From assembly GCA_017615065.1 (NCBI GenBank), contig JAGAAY010000054.1:1-52365 (forward strand): 52,365 nt of DNA, read 5' to 3'. Under the pieces are notes generated by a model that had not been told where the DNA came from, made no database searches, and was given only the letters and a program-made list of their open reading frames with translations. This DNA is from Bacteroidales bacterium (lineage in GTDB: Bacteria > Bacteroidota > Bacteroidia > Bacteroidales > UBA932). Below are positions 41,646 to 49,891 of this stretch, piece after piece (position 1 is the first letter of the stretch; every line of letters starts with the position of its first letter). The position numbers and the translations under genes are program-made.

Positions 41646-44552
41646 TTAGAAGTTGACGGTGGCTCCAAGTGAGAATGTAGTAGTTCTGGGATAGTAGCTG
41701 GTGCTTTCGATACCAGGTGTGAGACCGGTTAGACTCACTTCAGGGTCTACGCCCTTGTAACCGGTGATGCACAGAAGGTTCTGCCCGGAGATGAATACCT
41801 TTGCTCCCCGGACGAACATGTTGTGGATCGGGAGGTCGTAGCTTATGGAAATATTGTCCAGTTTAAGGTAGCTGGCATCCTCGATATACTTGGAGGAGTA
41901 GCGGATCTCGCCGGTGTAGTTGGTATTGTCCAGCCAGGAAGCCAGGATATTCTGGAGGCCGATAGACTGTACGTTCTCGAAGTTGGCGCGGTAAGAATTG
42001 AATACTTTTCCGCCGATAGAGGCACGCAGGGTGGCACTCAAAGTCCAATCCTTGTATTTCAAGCTGTTGCTCCAGCCGAGGGTGAGGTCCGGATATGCCG
42101 ATCCTATCCTGCTCCACTTGGCGGGGGGAACAACACCCATGAATTCATTCTTGAGGCGGTCGGTGCCATCGGCATTTACGCCGTCATAGATGGGTGCGTA
42201 GAACGAGCCGAGGCTCTCTCCTTCGATAAGTCTCTGCACGTATACGCCAACAGGCGTGGCTATCCAGCCTATTTCGTACGACTTGAGCTTGAACTCGTCA
42301 TTCGTGAACTTGATGAGCTTGTTCTCATTATGTGCCGCCACCAGGCTGGTGTTCCAGACCAAATCTCTGGTTTTTACCGGTGTCGCGTACAAAGTAAGCT
42401 CAATACCGGTATTGCTGATTGAACCCAGATTGGTAAAATAGGTTTTATAGTCGTACGGGGGGACATTGACTTCGTACTCATACAGAAGGTCGGTCGTGAG
42501 CCGGTAATAATAGTCGATATTACCGCCCAGCCTTCCTCCGAAGAAGGAGAAGTCCGCACCCACGTTGAATTCACTCTTTCGCTCCCAGCCCAGATTTGGA
42601 TTGGAATTCGAGGCCGGAGCATAGGAATTGATCCACTGTCCATTGTAATAGAAACAGGTACTGGTGGACATAAGCATAAGGGACTTGTAATTGGAGAAGT
42701 CCTGGTTGCCGGTTACGCCGTAACCAGCCCTGAGCTTGAGGTCTGACAGCCAGCTCAGGCCCTTGAGCCATGGTTCCTGGCTCATGCGCCAGCCAACGCT
42801 CACAGCTGGGAACCAGCCCCACTTGTGATCTTTGCCGAAGCGGGAGGAACCGTCGCGGCGGAGGGAAATGGATGCAAGGTATTTTTCCTGGTAGTTCCAC
42901 AGCATGCGGCCGAAGAAGGCAATGTAGCGGCTGGACGAGCGGTTGGTGTTCATATCGGCAAGCCCTTCCTTGAGCGCGGTCCCTATGCCAATGTTGTTCG
43001 CCTTGTAGAAATCGGAGTCGAAGCCGTAGTTCTCCATGTTGGTGCTCCAGTTCATCTGCTCCTGCCAGGTGTAACCCAGAATGCCCTGGATTGAATGGCC
43101 CCCGAAGTTGCGGGAGTACTGCAGGGTGCTTTCCCACTGCAGGTTGTCATAGGCATTTGCCGATGAATAGGCGACGCCCTTTCTGCCCACGCTTCCGGGG
43201 TAGTAGGATGTCTTGTATTCCTGGCTGAAGTACTTCTCGTCGCTGTAGTTGATGAAGTTATCCCATTTGAGACCTTCAATCGGAAGGATGTTGAGCGTGG
43301 CGCGGACATTGGCCAGGACATAGCTGGTCTCGTTGTTCGAATAGCGCTCCTTAATCATGGCAACGGGATTGTAATAGTCGGATTCGGTTAGAGTGAAATA
43401 ACCGCCATTAGTCAAATCGGAGGGGTTATAGACCGGCTCCGTAGGGTTGCGGAGGAACGCCTGCCGGAATGCGCCGTAGTTGGCGGGAGAAGACTGGCGC
43501 TTTACGTAGCTGAGGTTGTAGTCCAGGTTGAGCCAGCCCTGCAGTGCGGTCTGCTTGATATTTGTCTTGATCAGGTACTTGGATGCCTCGTTGCCGATCT
43601 GAAGACCCTGGTTCTTCTCCACGTTCAAGACCGTACGGTGGGAGAATGACTCCGTACCGCCGGAAACGGCCACGCTGTGCTTGTGGCTGATTGGAGTGCG
43701 CGTGATTTCATCGAACCAGTCGGTGTCGGATCCGTAAAGGGAGCCGCTCTTTCCCGGAGCAAAGTGAGTGATGGTATAGTCGAATTCCTCGGCAGACATC
43801 GGGATGGCGCGGGACTGGACCGTCTGGACGGACACCTGACCGTCGTACTGGACGCTCATGCTGCCGCTCTTTGCCCGTTTGGTGGTGATGATGATAACGC
43901 CGTTGGTTCCCCTGGTGCCGTAAATAGCGGCTGCGGAACCGTCCTTGAGGACGTCCATGGATTCCACTTCCTGGAAGTTGATGTTGCGGAGGTCGGCGTC
44001 AATCACGCCGTCGATGATGACCAGGGGGCCCTGGCCTGCCGCAAGCGTATTGGTTCCGCGAAGGAGGAACTGGTATGATGCGTTGGGATCACCGCCGTCG
44101 GGATTAACCACCGTGAGTCCGGCCACCTTGCCCTGGAGCATTCCGCCGGCGTTTGTGAAGGAACCGAGGTCCAGGTCATCGGCCTTGAGGCTTGTGACAG
44201 AACCGGTGATTTCCTTCTTGGTGGTTCTTCCATAGCCGATGGCGACGACTTCGTTCAGCATCGTGGCTTCCGCCGGGACCATGCTGATGGTCATATTGGC
44301 GACATCGGCCGAAATGGTGAATTCGTAGTCCTCGTAGCTCAGGTACGAGACTGTGACGTTTTCCCCGTTCTTGGCGGTGAGGGTGAACAGACCGTCGATA
44401 TCGGTGATGGCGTAGCTTCCGCCGCCTACCAGGGTGGCACCCGGCAGGGGATCGCCTTTCTCGTCGACGACCTTGCCCTTGATTGTCCTGTTCTGGGCCG
44501 ACAGGCTCAGAACGGACAGAAGGGCGATTATCGTTATGATGAATCTTTTCAT
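41646..44552 (-). CDS. SusC/RagA-family TonB-linked outer-membrane receptor
   Basis: 968 aa. Signal peptide, then a carboxypeptidase-regulatory-like domain (TIKGKVVDEKGDPLPGATL), the SusC plug entry NEVVAIGYGRTTKKEITGSV, a plug with GTNTLAAGQGPLVIIDGV and DGSAAAIYGTRGTNGVIIITTK, and a barrel ending in FSLGATVNF. It imports ligands into the periplasm using TonB energy, together with the adjacent SusD. At 968 aa it is on the short side for SusC proteins (commonly 1000-1100), in line with a small ligand. One base separates it from the sugar transporter gene. Confidence 0.97.
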   Translation of the reverse strand: MKRFIITIIALLSVLSLSAQNRTIKGKVVDEKGDPLPGATLVGGGSYAITDIDGLFTLTAKNGENVTVSYLSYEDYEFTISADVANMTISMVPAEATMLNEVVAIGYGRTTKKEITGSVTSLKADDLDLGSFTNAGGMLQGKVAGLTVVNPDGGDPNASYQFLLRGTNTLAAGQGPLVIIDGVIDADLRNINFQEVESMDVLKDGSAAAIYGTRGTNGVIIITTKRAKSGSMSVQYDGQVSVQTVQSRAIPMSAEEFDYTITHFAPGKSGSLYGSDTDWFDEITRTPISHKHSVAVSGGTESFSHRTVLNVEKNQGLQIGNEASKYLIKTNIKQTALQGWLNLDYNLSYVKRQSSPANYGAFRQAFLRNPTEPVYNPSDLTNGGYFTLTESDYYNPVAMIKERYSNNETSYVLANVRATLNILPIEGLKWDNFINYSDEKYFSQEYKTSYYPGSVGRKGVAYSSANAYDNLQWESTLQYSRNFGGHSIQGILGYTWQEQMNWSTNMENYGFDSDFYKANNIGIGTALKEGLADMNTNRSSSRYIAFFGRMLWNYQEKYLASISLRRDGSSRFGKDHKWGWFPAVSVGWRMSQEPWLKGLSWLSDLKLRAGYGVTGNQDFSNYKSLMLMSTSTCFYYNGQWINSYAPASNSNPNLGWERKSEFNVGADFSFFGGRLGGNIDYYYRLTTDLLYEYEVNVPPYDYKTYFTNLGSISNTGIELTLYATPVKTRDLVWNTSLVAAHNENKLIKFTNDEFKLKSYEIGWIATPVGVYVQRLIEGESLGSFYAPIYDGVNADGTDRLKNEFMGVVPPAKWSRIGSAYPDLTLGWSNSLKYKDWTLSATLRASIGGKVFNSYRANFENVQSIGLQNILASWLDNTNYTGEIRYSSKYIEDASYLKLDNISISYDLPIHNMFVRGAKVFISGQNLLCITGYKGVDPEVSLTGLTPGIESTSYYPRTTTFSLGATVNF

Positions 44553-44553
44553 A

Positions 44554-45567
44554 TTACATTCCGGCTACTACAACACATGCAAGACCGGCCACGAAGAGGG
44601 CGAACATGAGGGCGAGGAGGCCGTAAACTCCCTTTTTGGCGCCCTTGAACTCCTTCCAGATGAACACGCCCCAGATGGCGGCGATCATGGGAGCACCCTG
44701 GCCGAGTGCGTATGATACTGCCGCACCGGCCGTGCCTGCGCAGATATAGTTGAGGGAAGTACCGAGGGCCCAGATGCAGCCGCCCAGGACACCCACGAGG
44801 TGGGTCTTGAAGTTGCCGGCGAAATACTGCTTATAGGTTACAGGCTCGCCGATGAAGGGTTTCTTCATCACGATGGTGTTCACCACGAAGTTGCTCAGGA
44901 ACACGCCCAGGGCGAAGATTACCATTGCGGTGTAGGGGGTGAGCTTGCCTGCAGCGGGGGCAGCGAAGTTGGCAAGGTCAACGCCGTTGTATACCAGGGC
45001 GGAGAAGAAGGACATGATGATACCGGCGAGAAGGGCCAGGATGATGCCCTTGCGGTTCTGCTTGGGATCCCTCTGTTCGTTGGAAACCTTTCCGGAGGCG
45101 ATGCCGTTGCACACGATGGCAAGTACCACCAGTGCTACGCCGAGCCACAGAAGACCTGTTTTCTGCCCGGCCACGGGGTGGAGAAGTAGGTTGTTAAGGA
45201 CGCCCATTACCAGCGCGATGCCCACACCCAGGGGGAAGGCCACTGCCATGCCGGCGATTGAGACCGATGCGGAAAGGAGGATATTGGAAACGTTGAAGAT
45301 GACGGCACCGAGGAGTACCCAGCCGATGCTGGCCCAGTCGGCCTGGCCGAGATCCTGCAGGAAGGGACGGCCTTCCGCTCCGATGGAACCTGCCGTGAAG
45401 GCAAGCAGGAGGGAGAACAGGACCATGCCGATCACGTAGTCCCAGTAGAAGAGTTCATATCTCCAGCTCTTTGCGGCGAGTTTCTGGGTGTTTCCCCAGG
45501 AGCCCCAGCAGAGCATGGTTACGAAACAGAAAATAACTGCAAGCGTGTAACTTCCAACGATAAACAT
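44554..45567 (-). CDS. GRP-family sugar transporter (ribose/glucose porter type)
   Basis: 337 aa with ten predicted transmembrane helices. The N-terminal FVTMLCWGSWGNTQKLA and the repeat-like WGVFIWKEFKGA near the C-terminus are characteristic of the GRP/drug-metabolite-transporter branch that includes ribose and glucose uptake proteins. The likely role is movement of free ribose, or a close pentose, across the inner membrane after periplasmic hydrolysis. It sits between ribokinase and SusC, as in Bacteroidetes ribose loci. Twelve nt separate it from the ribokinase gene. Confidence 0.9.
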   Translation of the reverse strand: MFIVGSYTLAVIFCFVTMLCWGSWGNTQKLAAKSWRYELFYWDYVIGMVLFSLLLAFTAGSIGAEGRPFLQDLGQADWASIGWVLLGAVIFNVSNILLSASVSIAGMAVAFPLGVGIALVMGVLNNLLLHPVAGQKTGLLWLGVALVVLAIVCNGIASGKVSNEQRDPKQNRKGIILALLAGIIMSFFSALVYNGVDLANFAAPAAGKLTPYTAMVIFALGVFLSNFVVNTIVMKKPFIGEPVTYKQYFAGNFKTHLVGVLGGCIWALGTSLNYICAGTAGAAVSYALGQGAPMIAAIWGVFIWKEFKGAKKGVYGLLALMFALFVAGLACVVVAGM

Positions 45568-45579
45568 AGCTGTATGATT

Positions 45580-46485
45580 TTAAAGATTAATATCGGAACG
45601 GAATGGAATTGAATTCTGTGCGCCCATCTTCTGGACGGTGAGTGCCGATGCCGCGCAGGCGAACTCGGCGGCTTCCTTGAGGGATTTGCCCTCGGAAACG
45701 GCAACGCAGAGCGCACCGCAGAAGGTGTCTCCGGCGGCGGTGGTGTCCACGGCTTTGACCTTGTGGGCGGGGACGAAGACGGACCGGCCGTCTTCGCAGA
45801 TGAGCGCGCCCTTGCTGCCCATTGTGACGATGAGTTTCCCGACGCCCTTGGCCTGCATTGCAGCTGCGGCCTTTTCGGCGGAGGCTACATCCTCCACAGG
45901 CATGCCGCTGAAGGTGGACAGTTCGGTTTCATTGGGGATGAACAGGTCGATGTATTTGAAGAGTTCATCCGGCAGGGGACAGGCGGGGGCCGGGTTCAGC
46001 ACCACCGTGGCTCCTGCTTCGTGGGCCATCTTTGCCGCCTTGAGAACGGACGGGATGGGGGTTTCCAGCTGAAGCAGCAGGATGCCGCATTCGCGGATGT
46101 CTTTTGCCGATGCGTCGATATCGGCCTCCAGAAGGTCTCCGTTGGCACCGGAGGCGACTACGATGCAGTTCTCCGCATGCTCATCGACCGAGATGAGGGC
46201 TACTCCGGAGGGAAGCTCCGAGCGGATGATGCCGGCGGTGTCCAGCCCCTCCTTTTTATAATGCGCGATGGAATTGTCGCCGAAAATGTCGTTGCCCACC
46301 TTGCAGATGAACTTGACGTTTCCGCCCAGGCGCTGTGCGGCGACTGCCTGGTTGGCCCCTTTTCCTCCGGCTCCCATGGTGAAGACGCCGCCAAGGACGG
46401 TTTCTCCGGGGCGGGGGAGAGCCTTGGTCTTTACTGTCATGTCGGTGTTGCTGCTGCCGATGACGAGGATACCTTTTTTGCTCAT
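45580..46485 (-). CDS. rbsK: Ribokinase (PfkB family)
   Basis: 301 aa from the ATG at 46485; the longer frame would start inside the operator. It phosphorylates D-ribose to ribose 5-phosphate. PfkB signatures are MGAGGKGANQAVAAQRLGG (N-terminal) and VDTTAAGDTFCGAL (C-terminal, catalytic Asp in AGDTF). NTDMTVKTKALPRPGET matches the ribose-binding loop of ribokinases well (N-x-D near residues 10-14). It is the first gene of the operon, after a TATATTTG promoter and a LacI-type palindrome. Confidence 0.93.
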   Translation of the reverse strand: MSKKGILVIGSSNTDMTVKTKALPRPGETVLGGVFTMGAGGKGANQAVAAQRLGGNVKFICKVGNDIFGDNSIAHYKKEGLDTAGIIRSELPSGVALISVDEHAENCIVVASGANGDLLEADIDASAKDIRECGILLLQLETPIPSVLKAAKMAHEAGATVVLNPAPACPLPDELFKYIDLFIPNETELSTFSGMPVEDVASAEKAAAAMQAKGVGKLIVTMGSKGALICEDGRSVFVPAHKVKAVDTTAAGDTFCGALCVAVSEGKSLKEAAEFACAASALTVQKMGAQNSIPFRSDINL

Positions 46486-46512
46486 ATGATGTGTAATTAA
46501 TTGTGCAGTTTT

Positions 46513-46528
46513 GCGCAAACGATTGCGC
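46513..46528. promoter_or_regulatory. LacI-type operator in the rbsK-SusCD operon promoter
   Basis: GCGCAAACGATTGCGC, a palindrome with a central CG as in LacI-family sites. It is located just downstream of the predicted start of the minus-strand transcript. It shares CGCAAACGATT with the second site at 46609-46626, so one regulator probably binds both. Confidence 0.75.
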
Positions 46529-46539
46529 GTCTAATGAGA

Positions 46540-46547
46540 CAAATATA
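46540..46547 (-). promoter_or_regulatory. Bacteroidetes -7 box (TATATTTG) for the ribose-type operon
   Basis: Exact minus-strand TAnnTTTG match about 12 nt upstream of the operator at 46513-46528. No well-spaced TTTG at -33 is evident, which suits a regulated promoter. Confidence 0.6.
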
Positions 46548-46599
46548 GCAAAAAATCTTAATTATTCATCAATAGGTTTTGAAAAAATTTCTTTTTGTT

Positions 46600-46607
46600 T
46601 ACCTTTG
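46600..46607 (+). promoter_or_regulatory. Bacteroidetes -7 box (TACCTTTG) for the LacI-type regulator
   Basis: TTTG at 46578-46581, 18 nt, then TACCTTTG at 46600-46607, followed at once by an operator palindrome. The ATG at 46628 is 20 nt further on. Confidence 0.7.
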
Positions 46608-46608
46608 T

Positions 46609-46626
46609 AGCGCAAACGATTTCGCT
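46609..46626. promoter_or_regulatory. LacI-type operator at the regulator's own promoter
   Basis: AGCGCAAACGATTTCGCT, an imperfect palindrome spanning the predicted transcription start, 1 nt before the regulator's ATG. It is related to the site at 46513-46528 and suggests autoregulation. Confidence 0.75.
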
Positions 46627-46627
46627 T

Positions 46628-47641
46628 ATGATTGGGAAAATCAATCTCGCAGCTATTTCAGAGCGTACCGGATACTCGGTTTCCACAGTATCCCGGGTGT
46701 TGTCGGGCAAGGCGGAAAAGTATCGGATCAGCAAGGCCGCAGTGAAAAGAGTCACGGCGGAGGCCGCCCGGTGCAACTATCGGCCCAACCTGCTTGCGCA
46801 AAGTTTGCGCACCCGTCAGTCGCAGACAGTGGGGCTCGTGGTGCCCGGCATCGACAACCCGTTTTTCGCCACTCTGTCCAGCGTGATCATGGCTCAGCTC
46901 AGCCAGAGGGGATACCATACTCTGCTGGCGGACTCGCGGGAATCGGCGGAAGAGGAGAGGATGGCGCTGCAGATGTTTCAGGACAGGAATGTGGAAGGGA
47001 TTATTTCCGTGCCGGTGGCATCGTCCCCGGAACTGCACGAGGATATCGGGCGGGAGATTCCGCTGGTTCTGATTGACCGGTATTTTGAAAAGACCTCTTT
47101 ATCATACGTGTGCACGGATAATTACGCCGGGGCGTATATGGCGGCCAAGTACCTTGCCGATAAGGGATACAGGCGGATCCTGGCAATCCAGGGAGTTCCT
47201 GCTTCGATGCCCAACCGGGAGCGGGTACGCGGATTCCTTGCGGCGCTGGAAGGACGCGATGTGTATTGCAGCGTGAGGGGCGATGCGTTCTCCGTGGAAA
47301 ACGGCCAGAGGGAGGCTCTCGCGGCCTTTTCCGGGAATCCATCGGCCTATGACGCCATATTCGCATTCAGCGCTACGATACTGCTTGGGGCTATTTCGGC
47401 ACTGCGTAAACTCGGGCTTGCCGAGGGCCGTGACGTAGGGGTGATCTCCTACGATAACAACGGCTTCCTGGATTTCATGAATCCTCCCGTAACCCGTGTG
47501 GAGCAGCCCCTCAAGGAAGTGGGCGAAGTGGCCGTCGGCGCGCTCTTCAATCTGATGGAAGCCCGCCGCTGCGGTGACGACGCTCCCGCCCCCGTGCAGC
47601 AACTCATCCGCCCCACGCTCGTGGTGCGCGAAAGCTGCTGA
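46628..47641 (+). CDS. LacI-family transcriptional regulator of the ribose-type operon
   Basis: 337 aa. The N-terminal helix-turn-helix is INLAAISERTGYSVSTVSRVL with hinge LAQSLRTRQSQTVGLVVPGI, and a periplasmic-binding-protein-like sensor domain (VGLVVPGIDNPFF, FAFSATILLGAISALRKLG) follows. I start it at 46628, since any earlier codon would lie within the promoter or operator. The ligand is probably ribose or a phosphorylated or released ribosyl sugar. Two similar palindromes in the divergent promoter region support control of both directions. An 88-nt double-hairpin repeat begins 14 nt after its stop. Confidence 0.93.
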   Translation: MIGKINLAAISERTGYSVSTVSRVLSGKAEKYRISKAAVKRVTAEAARCNYRPNLLAQSLRTRQSQTVGLVVPGIDNPFFATLSSVIMAQLSQRGYHTLLADSRESAEEERMALQMFQDRNVEGIISVPVASSPELHEDIGREIPLVLIDRYFEKTSLSYVCTDNYAGAYMAAKYLADKGYRRILAIQGVPASMPNRERVRGFLAALEGRDVYCSVRGDAFSVENGQREALAAFSGNPSAYDAIFAFSATILLGAISALRKLGLAEGRDVGVISYDNNGFLDFMNPPVTRVEQPLKEVGEVAVGALFNLMEARRCGDDAPAPVQQLIRPTLVVRESC

Positions 47642-47655
47642 GATTCTTCGTTGTT

Positions 47656-47743
47656 GCTCCCGAAGGTACATTCAATGGCACCTTCAGGCGCATTTTGGGC
47701 TGTTTTTGCTCCCGAAGGTCCAATTGCCGGCACCTTCAGGCGC
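47656..47743. repeat. 88-nt double-hairpin repeat, copy B
   Basis: Same size and layout as copy A at 5097-5184: 5' arms GCTCCCGAAGGT (47656-47667 and 47708-47719), 3' arms ACCTTCAGGCGC (47680-47691 and 47732-47743), 12-nt loops, and spacer ATTTTGGGCTGTTTTT, which differs from copy A by one base. Here the stems have 10 of 12 pairs. It lies directly downstream of the LacI-type gene and could act as its terminator. Confidence 0.85.
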
Positions 47744-47777
47744 ACCGGGGGGGCCGGGACCATGCCCTGGAGATGGA

Positions 47778-47880
47778 GTTTTGGAGAAGTTCTGATTTTA
47801 AGTGGGTGATCTTCTCCAAAACCATGTGCGGGAGGCCACTTTATGGAGAAGGTCCCGCCCACAAAATCACAACTTCTCCA
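47778..47880. repeat. Paired inverted hairpins (REPIN-like element)
   Basis: Two units of TGGAGAAG-N21-CTTCTCCA (47782-47818 and 47844-47880). The first is extended to GTTTTGGAGAAG/CTTCTCCAAAAC. The 21-nt centre of unit 2 is similar to the reverse complement of unit 1's centre (TTCTGATTTT against TTGTGATTTT), so the units are inverted copies. No open frame is evident. With the double hairpin it occupies most of the 344-nt gene-free stretch 47642-47985; the rest (47881-47985) holds only a weak promoter-like TATATTGC at 47961. Confidence 0.75.
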
Positions 47881-47985
47881 CTCACGGCCTTGCAGAGGCA
47901 GTAACCCAACAACTTTCGGTTCAGTCGCGGGTTTTTTAAGGCATTGTCAAGAATAATTCGTATATTGCGGAATCAAAGCAGTAAT

Positions 47986-49866
47986 ATGATGCGTTTTTTC
48001 TACAAGTGCGTGTTATTGATCCCGGCGGCGGTGATGGTTCTGGCGGGGTGCAATAAGCAGGGCGGCAGGGCCAATGCCGATGAAATCACTATTAAGGCCA
48101 GTATTGGTGCCGTGTCCAAGGTGTATTATGCCAGTGAGAATGAATCCCGGTTCACCGACGGTGACAAGATCCTGGTGTACGGCTGGATGGGAAGCGATTC
48201 CGAAGTGCCGGAAAAGAGGGTGGTGGACGGTGTTGTGAATACGTTCGACGGAACCGGTTGGAATCCGGAGAAGCAGATGCTTTGGAAGACAACGAAGGCA
48301 TCACACTATTTCCTTGGTATTTATCCTGTGCGCAACGTGACGGATTTCAAAGCGGATCCTTATACGCTTAATCCGGACAATTACACTGAGAGCGACCTGC
48401 TAATCGCCACTAATCTTGGTGGCGTGACGTCGGAAGACGGTCCCGTGGCACTGGCGTTCGATCACGCAATGGCAAAGCTTGTGGTTAACCTGAAGTTCCG
48501 CAGCCAGTGGGAGGCAACGCCCACAGTGTCTTCCGTAAAGGTGCTTGCACAGACGGAGGCCAAGGTGAATTACATCAGTAAGGCAGTTACCGCTGAGGGG
48601 ACGGCATCGGCAGTGGGCCTCCTCCCGCTGTCATCGGCCCCCGATGGCTATGCGCTCAGTTACAGCGGCCTGCAGGTGCCGCAGAACGGGGTGAGGAAGG
48701 TTACTGTTACCATCGACAATAAGGAATATATATATGAGGCGGCAAATGATATTGCCCTGACTTCAGGAAAGTTCACCACACTGGGGCTTACTGTTGGCCG
48801 GGACAAGATTGAACTTGACGATATCACTGTTACGGACTGGCAGCCGGGAACTGTTATTTCGGACGCCGAGACGGAATTGCTGGAAGATGTCCTCAAGGAC
48901 TTCAAAACCAAGGAGATAATCAATGCCTTCCTGCAGAAATGCGATACCAATCATGACGGTATTCTCTCCAGAAAAGAAGCGGAGGCGGTGACAAGCCTGG
49001 ACATCTCTTCAATGGGAATAGGGTCTCCAGACGGATTATGGGTTTTCCCCAATATGACGCATCTGTACTGTTATTCAAATAAGATGAGCTTTTTACGTCT
49101 TCAGGGTAACTGCAAACTGGAGTATGTGGATTGCCGTGACAATCCTGAATTATTCGAAATTCAGATCTGGCCCGGGCAAACCATCAAAGATATATATTTA
49201 CCGGAGAAGAATGTGGAGCCTATTGACCTGACAGTGAACGGACAATACGCATTGATGCAAGAAAGTTCAAAGCCTTTCTCATTCACGGCTGAATTAAGGC
49301 CCGGGGTTACGGCTGAAAGCATCACTTGGGTCTCAAATATGCCCGGTTTCCAGAAGGTTACACACCAGATTCAGGGAACGACTGATGTTCTGAGCTTCGA
49401 TAAGATATCCGGAATGGGAAGTCCTGAATCCGGTAAATTGTATAAGATGTATGCTGAAATGCCGGATGGTACACGTTCCAATGCAGTCCGTTTCGGTACA
49501 TTTGGTAAAGACCCGATTATCTACTTCGAGAAACCTGCCCAGCATATTGAATGCCACGACGATAATTCAGACCCCGATGCAGTTTTCAACAATGCCGAAA
49601 AAGTCCTTTTCTCCGTGTTCTTTTACCCCGGTGAGGGCGAAAGCGGTACACCTTCCATAAAAACCACCGGCGAAGGTTGTAACAGGAGTTTCAACAGCGG
49701 TGTTAAGATTCAGGAAGATGAATCCGTTCATTGGAATAAGATTGGTGAGAAGCAGATTATTGTGTATTTTGAGACAAACGGCAAAAAGACCAGCGATACA
49801 CTTTACGTCAATGTGGTTAGGAGTATCTCTATTAGAGAAGTTGATCACTTTCCTATAGGCTATTGA
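47986..49866 (+). CDS. Fimbrillin-like lipoprotein with EF-hand-like and leucine-rich segments
   Basis: 626 aa from the ATG at 47986 (a second ATG follows directly). Lipobox MVLAGCNK. The N-terminal 270 residues look like a fimbrillin/Mfa-type domain (SRFTDGDKILVYGWMG, SHYFLGIYPV, FDHAMAKLVVNL, IYEAANDIALTSGKF and VTDWQPG, the usual fimbrillin closing motif). An EF-hand-like loop CDTNHDGILSRKEAEAV follows, then an LRR-like LYCYSNKMSFLRLQGNCKLEYVDC, and Ig-like beta regions to the end. Fimbrillins are surface pilus subunits or adhesins; the added C-terminal modules suggest a tip or accessory adhesin. There are no other fimbrial genes nearby. Confidence 0.85.
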   Translation: MMRFFYKCVLLIPAAVMVLAGCNKQGGRANADEITIKASIGAVSKVYYASENESRFTDGDKILVYGWMGSDSEVPEKRVVDGVVNTFDGTGWNPEKQMLWKTTKASHYFLGIYPVRNVTDFKADPYTLNPDNYTESDLLIATNLGGVTSEDGPVALAFDHAMAKLVVNLKFRSQWEATPTVSSVKVLAQTEAKVNYISKAVTAEGTASAVGLLPLSSAPDGYALSYSGLQVPQNGVRKVTVTIDNKEYIYEAANDIALTSGKFTTLGLTVGRDKIELDDITVTDWQPGTVISDAETELLEDVLKDFKTKEIINAFLQKCDTNHDGILSRKEAEAVTSLDISSMGIGSPDGLWVFPNMTHLYCYSNKMSFLRLQGNCKLEYVDCRDNPELFEIQIWPGQTIKDIYLPEKNVEPIDLTVNGQYALMQESSKPFSFTAELRPGVTAESITWVSNMPGFQKVTHQIQGTTDVLSFDKISGMGSPESGKLYKMYAEMPDGTRSNAVRFGTFGKDPIIYFEKPAQHIECHDDNSDPDAVFNNAEKVLFSVFFYPGEGESGTPSIKTTGEGCNRSFNSGVKIQEDESVHWNKIGEKQIIVYFETNGKKTSDTLYVNVVRSISIREVDHFPIGY

Positions 49867-49891
49867 TAACAAGTAATTTAACGCTAACTAT

